64,000 bases of DNA from Actinoplanes aureus (GCF_015704865.1 NZ_JADQTO010000011.1:243508-307507); one strand, 5' to 3'. Positions 48,465-57,234 are shown, counted from the first letter of the stretch. Numbers and translations: made by a program. Notes: a model not told the origin generated them from the letters alone.

Positions 48465-49322
48465 TCAGATCGCTGTGAGTTTCTCCGGGTTCATCATCCA
48501 CAGCAGCTGGTCGATGCCGTCGGCCGACGCGGTGACCGCGAGGACGGCGGAGACCCGGCCGTCACGCAGCAGCACGGCGGACGCCTGGCCGTTGGCTTCC
48601 ACGTACCGCACGTCGACGCCCTCCCAGAACCAGCCGGAGATCACGTGGAACATGTTCGCCAGCTTGCCGACACCGGTCACCGGGCGACGGGACACCTGCT
48701 TGGCGCCGTTGCCGTCGGAGAGGCTGACCACGTCCACGGCGAAGAGCCGTTCCAGCGCGGCCATGTCGCCGGAGCGGGCGGCCGCCACGAACGTGGTCAG
48801 CAGCTCCTTCTGCGCCTCGGTGCTCACCGGGGTACGCCGTTCCCCGGTCACGTGCTTGCGGGCGCGGCTGACCAGCTGCCGGACCGCGGGTTCGGTCGAC
48901 TGGAGGATGTCGGCGATCTGCCCGTACGGGTAGTCGAAGGCCTCCCGTAGCACGTACGCCGCTCGTTCGTTGGGGGTCAGCTTCTCCATCAGGATCAGCG
49001 CCGCGAACGCCAGGGCCTCGCCGCGCTCCGCACCGAGGTACGGGTCCGCGCTGGTGTCGACCGGCTCGGGGAGCCACGGTCCGATGTACGTCTCGCGCCG
49101 CACCCGGGCCGACTGCAAGGCGTTGATCGCCAGCCGGGTCGTGGTGGTCGCCAGGAACGCGGCCGGGTTGACCACCGCGTCGCGGTCGGTGCCCTGCCAG
49201 CGCAGCCAGACGTCCTGCACCAGATCCTCTGCCTCGGCGGCGCTGCCGAGCATGCGGTACGCGATGCCGAACAGGCGCGGCCGCACGCCGGTGAAGACCT
49301 CCGCGGCCTCCTGAAGATCCAC
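48465..49322 (-). CDS. sigJ: ECF41-family sigma factor with fused SnoaL regulatory domain (SigJ-like)
   Basis: A 285-residue sigma factor. Sigma-2 covers about residues 10-75 (FGIAYRMLGSAAEAEDLVQDVWLRW), the ECF41 linker motif WLPEP is at 83-87, and sigma-4 about 110-160 (LTPNERAAYVLREAFDYPYGQIADIL). The C-terminal domain carries DGNGAK (203-208, the DGGGK position) and NPEKL (278-282, the NPDKL position). In this family the C-terminal domain replaces an anti-sigma factor, both activating and restraining the sigma. It lies upstream of NDH-2, as is usual for ECF41 target oxidoreductases. Confidence 0.9.
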   Translation of the reverse strand: MDLQEAAEVFTGVRPRLFGIAYRMLGSAAEAEDLVQDVWLRWQGTDRDAVVNPAAFLATTTTRLAINALQSARVRRETYIGPWLPEPVDTSADPYLGAERGEALAFAALILMEKLTPNERAAYVLREAFDYPYGQIADILQSTEPAVRQLVSRARKHVTGERRTPVSTEAQKELLTTFVAAARSGDMAALERLFAVDVVSLSDGNGAKQVSRRPVTGVGKLANMFHVISGWFWEGVDVRYVEANGQASAVLLRDGRVSAVLAVTASADGIDQLLWMMNPEKLTAI

Positions 49323-49348
49323 TGTTCCCTCGTTCCGCCGGCAGCCGG

Positions 49349-50308
49349 TCAGCTGAGTCCGCGCGGGGTGAGCCTAGCCCGCCGGTAGCACTCGTCCACG
49401 AGTTCGGCGGTGGCCACGGACTCGTCCAAAGAGGGGCTCGACTCGGCGAACCGGGCCAGCTGGTACGTGTACGACGTCCGGTCGCCCAGCACCTCGTCGC
49501 TGGTCCCACCGCGCCGGGTCACGGTGATCCGGGGATCGAAGCCGGGCACGGCGAACGACTGCGAGGTGGCCGTCCCCTCGGTGCCGGTCACCGACCAGGT
49601 CATCACCCGTTCCGCGGCGGCCATGTCCCATCGGCAGTGCGCGGTCACCCCGCCGGCGTACGCGATCTCGGCCCGCATCGAAGCGTCGACCTCCGGCGAC
49701 CACAGCGTGACGCCGACATCGGTGATCCGCGGCTGGGCGCCGATCCAGCTGCCCAGGAGGCGTGCCGCGTCCAGCACGTAGCAGCCCAGATCCATGGTCG
49801 CCCCACCGGCCAGCTCGAACGACCAGCGCGGATCGGTGGCCGCCGGTGCGGGGATGGCCAGCACCAGGTCCGCCCGCCGGATCTCACCCAGCGCACCGGA
49901 GGTGACCAGGTCGCGCAGGCGTTCGTACACCGGGTGGTGCCGGTAGTGGAAGGCCTCGACGATCCGGCCCGGCGCGTCGCGGGCGGCGTCGCGCACCGCC
50001 CGGGCCTGCTCGGCGTTGCTGGCCAGCGGTTTCTCACCGAGCACGTGTTTGCCGGCCCGCAGCGCGGCGATGTTCCACTCGGCGTGCAGCGAGTTGACCA
50101 GCGGGTTGTAGATCAGATCGACGCCGGGGTCGGCGATGACCTCGGCGTATGTGTCGTGGACGCGGGTGACGCCGTGCGCCTTGGCGAAGGCCTCGGCCCG
50201 GGCACGGTCACGCGCGGCGACGGCTACGAGCTCGTGGCCGAGCGCCCGGGCCGGCGCGACGATGCCGGCCTCGGCTATCCGGGCGGCCCCGAGGATGCCG
50301 ATACGCAT
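49349..50308 (-). CDS. Gfo/Idh/MocA-family oxidoreductase
   Basis: A 319-residue enzyme. The NAD(P) motif GILGAARIAEAGI is at residues 4-16, and EKPLA near 95 is the family's lysine motif (GEKPLASNAEQA). The later catalytic region GCYVLDAARLLG holds Asp/His-equivalent positions. It probably oxidises a sugar or cyclitol. Gene order does not reveal the substrate. The gene follows the ECF41 sigma gene's 5' side by 26 bp on the same strand. Confidence 0.88.
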   Translation of the reverse strand: MRIGILGAARIAEAGIVAPARALGHELVAVAARDRARAEAFAKAHGVTRVHDTYAEVIADPGVDLIYNPLVNSLHAEWNIAALRAGKHVLGEKPLASNAEQARAVRDAARDAPGRIVEAFHYRHHPVYERLRDLVTSGALGEIRRADLVLAIPAPAATDPRWSFELAGGATMDLGCYVLDAARLLGSWIGAQPRITDVGVTLWSPEVDASMRAEIAYAGGVTAHCRWDMAAAERVMTWSVTGTEGTATSQSFAVPGFDPRITVTRRGGTSDEVLGDRTSYTYQLARFAESSPSLDESVATAELVDECYRRARLTPRGLS

Positions 50309-50320
50309 GCCTGCATGTCA

Positions 50321-52933
50321 TCAGTTCCCGGCCCCGAGACGCAACACCTCGCCGAGCCGCATCCGCCGGTTCGCCGCGCTCTCCACCGCGATAGCGACGC
50401 CCACCGCGGCCGCGAGCAGCAGCAGGGCGGCGCCCGGCAGCCAGGCGTCGACCCGGACCCGGCCGGCCACGCCAGCACTGAACCCGGCCAGGCCGAGCGC
50501 CGGGCCGAGCAGCCGGGGCAGCAGCACCCCGACCAGCCCGCCGGTCGCGAAGGCCACCGTGACCAGCGGCACCACCTCGTAGACCAGCAGCCGCCGGCCC
50601 TGCCGCAGGGACAGGCCCATGGTGCGAAGCCGGGAGAGCGTACGGCCCCGGCCCGGTGCGTCGGCGAGGACGGTGAGGGCGATCGCCAGCAGCGCGAGCA
50701 GCGCCGTCCCGGCCGCCCCGGCGGTGTACGTGAAGCCGAGTACGCCGTTGACGCCGCCACGGGCCAGCGCGGCCCGGTGCTCGTCCCAGGTCGTGACGGT
50801 GGCCCGTTCCGGCAGCGCCGCCGCGGTCACCGGATGGCCCAGCACCCCGCCCAGGTACTCCCGCTGGCCGTCGTCGCCGGCCGTGCGCAGCGCCTCCGGC
50901 GAGAAGCCGTCACCGGCGACGAGGAAGCGGCTGGGCACGAGCGGCTGGAAAGCGGGGACCGGCAGCGCCTGCCATGGGAGCGCGATGAACCGGCGGGCGC
51001 CGATCCGCAGCGTCGGCAGAGCCTCCGCGACCGCCGCGACCCGGAACTCGTACCGGCGGCCCTGGACCTCGACGGTGCCTCCGGCGCCCACCTCGGCCGC
51101 CACCTCGGGTGACACGACCGCCGGCGCCGGGCCGCCGGCAGCCGGGGCGGTGAGGACCGGCGGCAGCCCGGCGGTCATCACCTTCGCCGCCTCCGGGCCG
51201 TCCACCACGAGCAGCTGAGCCTGCGTACGCCGCCCGGATTCGCCGGTGAGCGCGGCACCCGGCTCCAGCACCAGCGGCGCCACGCCGGTGACTCCGGGCA
51301 CCGCGGCCAGGGCCCGGCCGGTACCCGGAGCGAACGCGTAGCCGTCGACCCGGGCGTCGGCCGCCGTCTCCTGATCGGTGGCCCGGTCCCGCGCGTCATC
51401 CACGGTGCCGCTGACCGCGGCGATGAACACGCCGGTCGCGATCGCCACCACCAGCACGGCGAGCGGGCCGGCGTGCAGCGCGACCCGGCCGGCCCGGGCC
51501 AGCCCGAGGAACGGCACCGCGTCCCGGGCCCGGGCCGCGACGCGGCCGAACTGCCGCAACGGCCAGGGCAGCAGGCGTACCGCGAGCAGCGCGGCGGCCG
51601 CTCCCAGCAGCACCGGAACCGACACCAGGTAGACGTCCACCCGGTCGGCGGCGGTCAGCCCGCGCCGGCGGGCCAGCACCACGCCGAGCACGGCGAGCAG
51701 GACGACGAAGAGCTCCGCGGTGAGCCGCCGGGCCGCCGACATGCGCCAGCCGGGCCGGGCGGCGGCCAGCAGGGGCGCCGCGAGCAGCGCCACCGAACCC
51801 AGGAGTACGAGCAGCGCGCCGTCACCCGGGTCCGGCCGGCCCGGCACCAGCTGGCCGAGCGCCCACCCGGCGAGGAACCCGGCGGGTACGACCACAGCCG
51901 TCTCCCGCAACGTCCGGCCCGCCACCGTACGGCTCGCCGCGCCCCGGGCCCGCAGCAGCGCGAACTCCTCCCGGCGGCGGTCGGTCATCACCCGGGCGGC
52001 GAGCACGATCAGCCCGGCCATGGTGGCGAGCAGACCGGCCCGCACCACGGCGAGCAGTGCCCGTACGCCCCGCAGCCGCTGCTCGAAGCCGGCGAGCGCG
52101 CTGTCCAGGCTGGTGGCGAGCGAGGTCTCCGCGGCCGGGGCGGCCCGGCGTGCCGCCGACACCGCGGCGATGATGGACGTCAGGTCCGCGGCGCGGAACC
52201 GCTCGGTGGCCAGGGTGTAGCGCCACTCGTAATCCAGGACCCCGGTGGCCCGTCCCGCCCGGGCGACGCCGGAGGTGTCGGTGAGCAGCGTGATCCGGAC
52301 GGTGGTGGCCTCGCGAGGATCGGGGCAGGCCAGCGGGGCGGTGGCGAGGCCGTCCCAGTACGGCGACGAAGGCTGGAGCGGCTCGAAGACACCGACGACC
52401 GTGACCGGAGCCGAGCCCGTGCCGCCGCCGAGCCGCAGCGTCGACCCGGCACGCAGCTGTCCGATCTCGGTCGCGTCGGCGCTGACCAGCACCTCGGTGC
52501 CGGTGCCCGGGCGAGGCAGGCGGCCGGAGACCAGCCGCAGCGCCGACTCGTAGCCGCTCTGGTAGCGGACCTGCACCTCCGGGCGGCAGTTCCCGGCGTA
52601 CGGCGGGGAACCGTCGGGCCGGACGTCGTCCGGGCCCACCTTGGCCGCGAACCAGTGGTCCCGCACGAGGGCGGGCAGCGGTGCGGGCAGGAGGTTCGCG
52701 CGAGTCTCAGCGATGTCCGGCGGCAGCTCCAGCGCCGTCGCCGGCCCGGCCTTGAAGATCAGGTCACGGGCCACCAGCGGCAGACCGGCGGCCTCCTCGC
52801 GCAGGCCCTGGTCGGTGAACTCGTTGGCGGCCCGGGGGAACCCGGTGACCAGCAGAGCGGCGGCGAGCGAAAGCACGGCGAGCAGGCCGAGGTGCGACGC
52901 GTACGCCCGCAGCCGGCGCGGCACCGCACCCAC
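50321..52933 (-). CDS. FtsX-family ABC transporter permease, without an adjacent ATPase
   Basis: An 870-residue protein with an N-terminal helix (LGLLAVLSLAAALLVTGF), a large extracytoplasmic region of about 300 residues, and FtsX-like helices near 370-470 and at the C-terminus (TVLADAPGRGRTLSRLRTMGLSLRQGRRLLVYEVVPLV). The GTG at 52933 is chosen because of a GGGGGAGG box at proper spacing; further upstream the frame enters repeat sequence. Normally such MacB/LolC-type permeases have an ATPase gene alongside; none is seen on either side. Repeats A and B occupy the upstream space. Confidence 0.82.
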   Translation of the reverse strand: MGAVPRRLRAYASHLGLLAVLSLAAALLVTGFPRAANEFTDQGLREEAAGLPLVARDLIFKAGPATALELPPDIAETRANLLPAPLPALVRDHWFAAKVGPDDVRPDGSPPYAGNCRPEVQVRYQSGYESALRLVSGRLPRPGTGTEVLVSADATEIGQLRAGSTLRLGGGTGSAPVTVVGVFEPLQPSSPYWDGLATAPLACPDPREATTVRITLLTDTSGVARAGRATGVLDYEWRYTLATERFRAADLTSIIAAVSAARRAAPAAETSLATSLDSALAGFEQRLRGVRALLAVVRAGLLATMAGLIVLAARVMTDRRREEFALLRARGAASRTVAGRTLRETAVVVPAGFLAGWALGQLVPGRPDPGDGALLVLLGSVALLAAPLLAAARPGWRMSAARRLTAELFVVLLAVLGVVLARRRGLTAADRVDVYLVSVPVLLGAAAALLAVRLLPWPLRQFGRVAARARDAVPFLGLARAGRVALHAGPLAVLVVAIATGVFIAAVSGTVDDARDRATDQETAADARVDGYAFAPGTGRALAAVPGVTGVAPLVLEPGAALTGESGRRTQAQLLVVDGPEAAKVMTAGLPPVLTAPAAGGPAPAVVSPEVAAEVGAGGTVEVQGRRYEFRVAAVAEALPTLRIGARRFIALPWQALPVPAFQPLVPSRFLVAGDGFSPEALRTAGDDGQREYLGGVLGHPVTAAALPERATVTTWDEHRAALARGGVNGVLGFTYTAGAAGTALLALLAIALTVLADAPGRGRTLSRLRTMGLSLRQGRRLLVYEVVPLVTVAFATGGLVGVLLPRLLGPALGLAGFSAGVAGRVRVDAWLPGAALLLLAAAVGVAIAVESAANRRMRLGEVLRLGAGN

Positions 52934-53106
52934 CCGCGCCTCCCCCGAAGATCCGCCGAGGAAAGGACTATACGGCCGCAACCCGCCGCATGGGCGGCAC
53001 CGTGCCGGCCCTTGGCCAGGCGGTAGGCGTTGTCCGGCACCGGCATCCTTCACGACGGCGAGCACCTCGTCCATGGACGTCGGGATCCGTTTCCGGTCCT
53101 GCTTTT

Positions 53107-53230
53107 TCGGGGTACGAGTGACCGGCCGTCCCGCCGAAGCCGACCCCGTCCCCACTCTCCCGGCGCGGACCAGGCTTCCCGTCCCGGCCCCAGCGCGACC
53201 GCCGGGAAACAGCATCACCTGCCGGTTACG
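53107..53230 (+). repeat. Repeat family A, single copy
   Basis: GGGGTACGAGTGACCGGCCG, GCCGAAGCCGACCCCGTCCC, CACTCTCCC, GGCTTCCCG, CCCCAGCGCGACCGCCGGGA and CATCACCTGCCGGTTAC follow in the same order as in the 41.1-kb left arm. No inverted partner is adjacent. Confidence 0.8.
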
Positions 53231-53240
53231 GCGGCTGCTA

Positions 53241-53320
53241 GAGGGCTTCCGTGGTCAGGATCTTGCTTGGCCCACGCTCAGTGCTGTCTCAACGGCCGCC
53301 AGACAGCACCCACGTTGGGC
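53241..53320 (-). repeat. Interspersed repeat family B, copy 3 (reverse)
   Basis: The reverse complement of 53259-53320 reproduces the family-B core with two changes in the GCGTTG/GCACTG segment. The inner stem GCTGTCT/AGACAGC is kept. The tail CTTCCGTGG (53247-53255) corresponds to the CCACGGAAG tail of the other copies. Confidence 0.85.
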
Positions 53321-53376
53321 TGGACAAAGCCCTTCGCCGGTAGCCGGATGAGGGTGCGGTCTGTCACACCCGGTGC

Positions 53377-53403
53377 TGTCACAGATCGCTTCGGTGTCCG
53401 GTC
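53377..53403 (+). promoter_or_regulatory. Candidate ECF41 promoter before the NmrA gene
   Basis: TGTCACA (53377-53383), 16 nt, then GGTC (53400-53403), the same spacing and -10 as the NDH-2 promoter. A second TGTCACA lies just upstream at 53362-53368. The start codon is 50 bp downstream, with an AGGAGG box in the leader. Confidence 0.6.
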
Positions 53404-53453
53404 AACGCTGGCGACGGGACGGCAGCGGGCCGCTCGGCGTACAGGAGGTTGTC

Positions 53454-54197
53454 ATGAAGGTCGTCGTCATCGGTGGCACCGGACTAATCGGCTCGAAGCT
53501 CGTGGCGCGGCTCGGTGAGCACGGTCACGAGGCGGTCGCGGCGTCGCCGAACACCGGGGTGAACACGCTCACCGGCGAAGGCCTTGCCGAGGCACTCAGC
53601 GGCGCGGACGTTGTCGTGGACGTGTCCAACTCGCCGTCCTTCGAGGACGCCGCGGTTATGGAGTTCTTCGAGACGTCGACCCGCAACCTGCTGGCGGCGG
53701 AGGCGGCGGCCGGTGTCCGGCACCACGTCGCGCTGTCGGTGGTGGGCACCGGGCGGTTGCAGCAGAGCGGCTACTTCCGGGCCAAGGCCGTCCAGGAGAT
53801 GCTGATCAAGAAGTCGGAGATCCCGTTCTCGATCGTGCACGCCACCCAGTTCTTCGAGTTCGCGAAGAACATGGTCACCGCGGCCACCGACGGGGACCGG
53901 GTGCGGTTCGCGCCGGTGTACTTCCAGCCGATGGCCGCCGATGACGTCGCGCGGGCGGTCGGCCGGATCTCGGTCGGCGCGCCGGTCAACGGCACGGTCG
54001 AGATCGGCGGGCCGGAGAAGTACCGGATGGACGAGTTCTTCCGCGCCGGCCTGGCGAAGCTCGGCGACCCGCGCGAGGTGGTCACCGACCCGGGGGCGAA
54101 GTACTTCGGCGCCGACCTCGAGGAGGACACCCTGGTGCCGGGGGCGGGCGCGGTTCTCGGGGAGCTCACCTATGCGGAGTTCAAGGCCCGCCAGTAG
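53454..54197 (+). CDS. NmrA-family NAD(P)-binding protein (SDR a5/epimerase-like)
   Basis: A 247-residue Rossmann protein. VVVIGGTGLIGSKL at residues 2-15 is the nucleotide site; the family's usual catalytic Tyr/Lys pattern is present only as SGYFRAKAVQE. It belongs to the atypical SDR/NmrA-like group that senses or reduces with NAD(P)H. The ATG at 53454 has a strong AGGAGG box. The ECF41-like promoter upstream makes it a second probable target of the sigma factor at 48465; epimerase-type proteins are typical ECF41 partners. Confidence 0.88.
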   Translation: MKVVVIGGTGLIGSKLVARLGEHGHEAVAASPNTGVNTLTGEGLAEALSGADVVVDVSNSPSFEDAAVMEFFETSTRNLLAAEAAAGVRHHVALSVVGTGRLQQSGYFRAKAVQEMLIKKSEIPFSIVHATQFFEFAKNMVTAATDGDRVRFAPVYFQPMAADDVARAVGRISVGAPVNGTVEIGGPEKYRMDEFFRAGLAKLGDPREVVTDPGAKYFGADLEEDTLVPGAGAVLGELTYAEFKARQ

Positions 54198-54208
54198 CCG
54201 GCGAGGAT

Positions 54209-54748
54209 TCAGCAGGCGACGCCGACGCTGACGGCGGTGCGCTCCTCCCGTTCGTCCACCCGGACCAGCAGCGGAAGGCAGGCCGGTTTCCGGACGGTGT
54301 AGCCGCCGGCGAAGGCCAGCCATCCGCTCCGGCCGCCCCGGCACGCCGGTACGAGGATCCTGGTCCCTTCCGGGCCGGGGCTGCCCCAGCCGATCCGCGC
54401 GGCGGCGGCCCACTCCGGTGGCACCGAGATCGCCACCTCGGTGCCGGCACGCACGAGCAGGCCGTGCTTGGCGAAGAGCCATCCGGGCTCGCCGGACTCG
54501 TGCGGTTCCAGGACCGCGGACGGCAGGGCGACCGCGTCGAGCACCACCCGGTACGACGTGGGGTCCGGCGCGGTGCCGCCGATGTCGTGCGCGCACGAGA
54601 CGGTCCACTGGTCCGGCGACGGGCTCACGGCGGCGGCCGGGCCCGGCCCATCCGGCGGCAGACGGGCCGGTGCCGGGTCGTCGGCGCCCCAGCACCCGGC
54701 CAGCAGAAGGGCGGCGGTCAAACCGCCGGCCAGCAGCCGGCCGACCAT
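54209..54748 (-). CDS. Putative lipoprotein of unknown function
   Basis: A 179-residue protein with a lipobox (LTAALLLAGC, Cys near residue 19). The mature part has CAHDIGG, PACRGG, KPAC and a C-terminal VAC, suggesting disulfides. No family is recognised. An upstream GTG start adding 16 residues is equally possible. It is divergent from the histidine kinase gene. Confidence 0.7.
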   Translation of the reverse strand: MVGRLLAGGLTAALLLAGCWGADDPAPARLPPDGPGPAAAVSPSPDQWTVSCAHDIGGTAPDPTSYRVVLDAVALPSAVLEPHESGEPGWLFAKHGLLVRAGTEVAISVPPEWAAAARIGWGSPGPEGTRILVPACRGGRSGWLAFAGGYTVRKPACLPLLVRVDEREERTAVSVGVAC

Positions 54749-54840
54749 GGCAGGAGGGCGGCCGCCGCTCCCCGCAGGATGAAAGTCGGCGTTCACTACC
54801 GGAAGACACCGGAGCGGGAGATCAGGTTCCCGCGGCGGGG

Positions 54841-54966
54841 GAGAGCGCAACCATCTGCCTGGGCCCGGCGGCCGCGCTGGGGCCTGGGCCAGGCAGGTGA
54901 TCGCGTCGGAGAGCGGGGACGGTCCGGCTTGCCGGGACGGCCGGAACGCGTACCCCGCAAGGGTTT
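54841..54966 (-). repeat. Repeat family A, reverse copy
   Basis: On the minus strand the order is AAACCCTTGCGGGGTACGCG, CCGGCCGTCCCGG, GGACCGTCCCCGCTCTCC, CCCCAGCGCGGCCGCCGGGC and AGATGGTTGCG, matching copies 1 and 53 kb. It lies in the divergent region before the kinase gene. Confidence 0.7.
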
Positions 54967-55000
54967 GATTTTCGGTGTGGGCCTGGCCCACAGTGGGTCC

Positions 55001-56092
55001 GTGAAACGGGCCATGGCCGCGCTGACCGTCGCGGCGTATCTGACCCTGCTCGTCGATGTGCTGGGTGACAACCGGCCGGCCGCGTCGCTGCTGCCGGCCA
55101 CCGCGTTTCTGCTGGTGGCGACCCTGGGCTTCGAGTGGGTGCAGCGGCGCGGCGGGCGCTGGGCCGGATATGCGCACGTGGCCGTGCTGTTCCTGATCGG
55201 ATTCGCGGTCTTCGCGGTGTCGGAGGCCTCGCTCGGTGCCACGCTGATGCTCGTCGTCCTGGTCAGCCAGGCGGTGCTGCTGCTGCCGGTGGCGGCGGTC
55301 GTGGTCGTGGTGGTGTCGCTGCCGTTATTCCATGCCGGGATGGCCCTCGACGAGGGGTTGCGGGAGGGGCTCGGGTTGCTGGCGGCGGCGGTGTTCGCGG
55401 CCGCGGTGACCAAGCTGCTGGTGCGCGAGCAACAGGCGCGCGCCGAGCTGGCCGGGGCGCACGCGCGGCTGCGGGAGTACGCGGTGCAGGTCGAAGGGCT
55501 CGCCGCCGCGCAGGAGCGCAACCGGGTGGCGCGCGACATCCACGACGGGCTGGGGCACGCGCTGACCGTCGTGCAGATGCAGATCAAGGCGGCCCGCGCG
55601 CTGCTCGGGCCGCGGCCCGAGCGCGCGGACGAGATGCTGGCGAAGGCGCAGGAGCAGGCCGAGGAGGCCCTTCGGGAGGTACGCCGTTCGGTCGGCGCCC
55701 TGCGCGAGCCACGGCCGGCCGTCCCGCTGCCGGACGCGTTGCGGGCACTGGCCGACGAGACCTCGGCCGCCGGCGTGCCGACCGAGGTCGACGTCACCGG
55801 AATGACCCGGCGGCTGCTCGCCGCGGCGGAGGAGTCGCTGTTCCGGGCGGCCCAGGAAGGGCTCACCAACGTGCGCAAACACGCCCGGGCGACGCGGGCT
55901 TCGCTGGTGCTCGACTATTCGCGGGCGTCCGCTGTGCGCCTGGAGGTGCGTGACGACGGGGACGGCGTGGGCGAGGGCGAGGGATTCGGGTTGCTCGGGC
56001 TGCGCGAGCGGGCCACCCAGGTGGGCGGGCACATGACGTTCGAGTCGGTGCCGGGCGGCGGGTCGACGTTGCGGATGGAGGTGCCCGGATGA
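55001..56092 (+). CDS. Two-component sensor histidine kinase (NarL-partner, HPK7)
   Basis: A 363-residue kinase. Four to five membrane helices fill residues 5-138. A coiled segment leads to the HisKA_3 domain, with phospho-acceptor His at about 181 in RVARDIHDGLGH. The HATPase_c domain has the N box QEGLTNVRKHA near 287, then DDGDG and GFGLLGLRER. It starts at a GTG at 55001 (an ATG four codons later is possible). The start overlaps nothing upstream, but ends by ATGA on the response-regulator gene. The signal is unknown. Confidence 0.9.
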   Translation: MKRAMAALTVAAYLTLLVDVLGDNRPAASLLPATAFLLVATLGFEWVQRRGGRWAGYAHVAVLFLIGFAVFAVSEASLGATLMLVVLVSQAVLLLPVAAVVVVVVSLPLFHAGMALDEGLREGLGLLAAAVFAAAVTKLLVREQQARAELAGAHARLREYAVQVEGLAAAQERNRVARDIHDGLGHALTVVQMQIKAARALLGPRPERADEMLAKAQEQAEEALREVRRSVGALREPRPAVPLPDALRALADETSAAGVPTEVDVTGMTRRLLAAAEESLFRAAQEGLTNVRKHARATRASLVLDYSRASAVRLEVRDDGDGVGEGEGFGLLGLRERATQVGGHMTFESVPGGGSTLRMEVPG

Positions 56093-56724
56093 CGGTGCGG
56101 GTGCTGCTCGCCGACGACCAGGCGCTGTTCCGGGAGGCGCTCGGGGTGCTGCTGGGTGTGAGCCCCGACCTGGAGGTGGTGGGTGAGGCGGCCGACGGGC
56201 AGCAGGCCGTGGCCCTGGTCGCCGAGCTGCGCCCGGACGTGGTGCTGATGGACCTGCGCATGCCGGTGCTGGACGGGGTGGCGGCGACCCGGCGGATCCG
56301 GGCCGATCACCCGGCGACCCGGGTGATCGCCTTGACCACGTTCGGCGAGGACGAGGACGTCTTCGCCGCGCTGCGTGCCGGGGCGGTCGGCTATCTGCTC
56401 AAGGACGTGTCGTCGGAGGTGCTGTTCGAAGCGGTCCGGGCGGCCGTGCGGGACGAGTCGGTACTGCATCCGGCGGTGGCCGCCAAGGTGGTGGCCCGGG
56501 TCGCTCAGCTTCCACCAGTCAAGCCGCTGGTGGACCCGCTGTCGGACCGGGAACTGGAGGTGCTGCGGCTGCTGGCGCGGGGCAACAGCAACCGGGAGAT
56601 CGCCGCGGCGCTGTTCCTGGCCGAGGGGACCGTGAAGAACCACGTCACCAACGTGCTCGGCAAGCTGGGCGTCCGGGACCGGACCCAGGCGGCGTTGCGG
56701 GCCGGCTCCCTGGGACTGCTGTAG
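56089..56724 (+). CDS. NarL/FixJ-family response regulator
   Basis: A 211-residue regulator. The receiver has the acidic pair DD (9-10), phospho-acceptor Asp55 in VVLMDLRMP, the Thr of ALTTFG and Lys105 in GYLLKD. The LuxR-type HTH (LSDRELEVLRLLARGNSNREIAAALFL ... VKNHVTNVLGKL) is at residues 148-205. It is coupled to the kinase by a 4-base overlap. The likely targets, such as the membrane protein downstream, are not proven. Confidence 0.92.
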   Translation: MTVRVLLADDQALFREALGVLLGVSPDLEVVGEAADGQQAVALVAELRPDVVLMDLRMPVLDGVAATRRIRADHPATRVIALTTFGEDEDVFAALRAGAVGYLLKDVSSEVLFEAVRAAVRDESVLHPAVAAKVVARVAQLPPVKPLVDPLSDRELEVLRLLARGNSNREIAAALFLAEGTVKNHVTNVLGKLGVRDRTQAALRAGSLGLL

Positions 56725-56790
56725 ACCATGACCTGGACCATGACCTCTGGCACCTGACCGGCACGGCACGCCGCCAGGATGATCGGTGCC

Positions 56791-57192
56791 ATGACGACAA
56801 CGACCGCTTCCCGCCTCCGCTTCGCCGGCCACTATCTGGAGATGGTCGTCGCGATGTTGGTCGGCATGTTCGCCCTCGCACCGCTCTGGAACCTCGCGGT
56901 TCCCGGTCTGGACGCCCATCCGGACGCGCACTCGATGGTGATGGCCACGAACATGGCGATCGGCATGGCGCTGTGGATGCGCATCCGCAAACACGACTGG
57001 CGGCACATCGCGGAGATGTGCGCCGCGATGTACGTGCCGTTCGTCGCGCTCCTCGTCCCGTACTGGATGGGTCTGATCTCCGGCGGCACCCTGATGACCG
57101 TGGGGCACATTCTGATGTTCCCGGCGATGCTCGTGCCGATGCTGTGGCGCCGCCGGCAGCCGGCGGCGGTGAGTCACTGCGCCACCGGGTAA
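56791..57192 (+). CDS. Unrecognised four-helix membrane protein with HYLEMVVAM motif
   Basis: A 133-residue membrane protein. Helices lie near residues 13-34 (GHYLEMVVAMLVGMFALAPL), 52-66, 78-98 and 104-124. Many Met residues and several His residues sit in or near the helices (MVMATNMAIGMALWM), which could bind copper or another metal. An ATG four codons upstream is an alternative. It follows the response regulator after 66 bp and may be its target. A perfect hairpin follows the stop. Confidence 0.75.
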   Translation: MTTTTASRLRFAGHYLEMVVAMLVGMFALAPLWNLAVPGLDAHPDAHSMVMATNMAIGMALWMRIRKHDWRHIAEMCAAMYVPFVALLVPYWMGLISGGTLMTVGHILMFPAMLVPMLWRRRQPAAVSHCATG

Positions 57193-57196
57193 CCGT

Positions 57197-57227
57197 GAAC
57201 GGCCGTCCGCGACGCGGACGGCCGTTC
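57197..57227. terminator. Perfect 15-bp hairpin
   Basis: GAACGGCCGTCCGCG and its exact complement CGCGGACGGCCGTTC are separated by one base. It starts 4 bp after the stop at 57192 and is 8 bp from the convergent pseudogene end, so it can end transcription in both directions. Confidence 0.8.
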
Positions 57228-57234
57228 CGGCGGC

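Larger units (their letters stand above)
52934..53453. other. 520-bp divergent spacer with two repeats
   Basis: From 52934 to 53100 I see no recognisable gene, only a short open frame (GAGCACCTCGTCC strand-wise) without family features. A family-A repeat covers 53107-53230, a family-B repeat 53241-53320, and the NmrA-gene promoter follows at 53377-53403. Confidence 0.55.
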
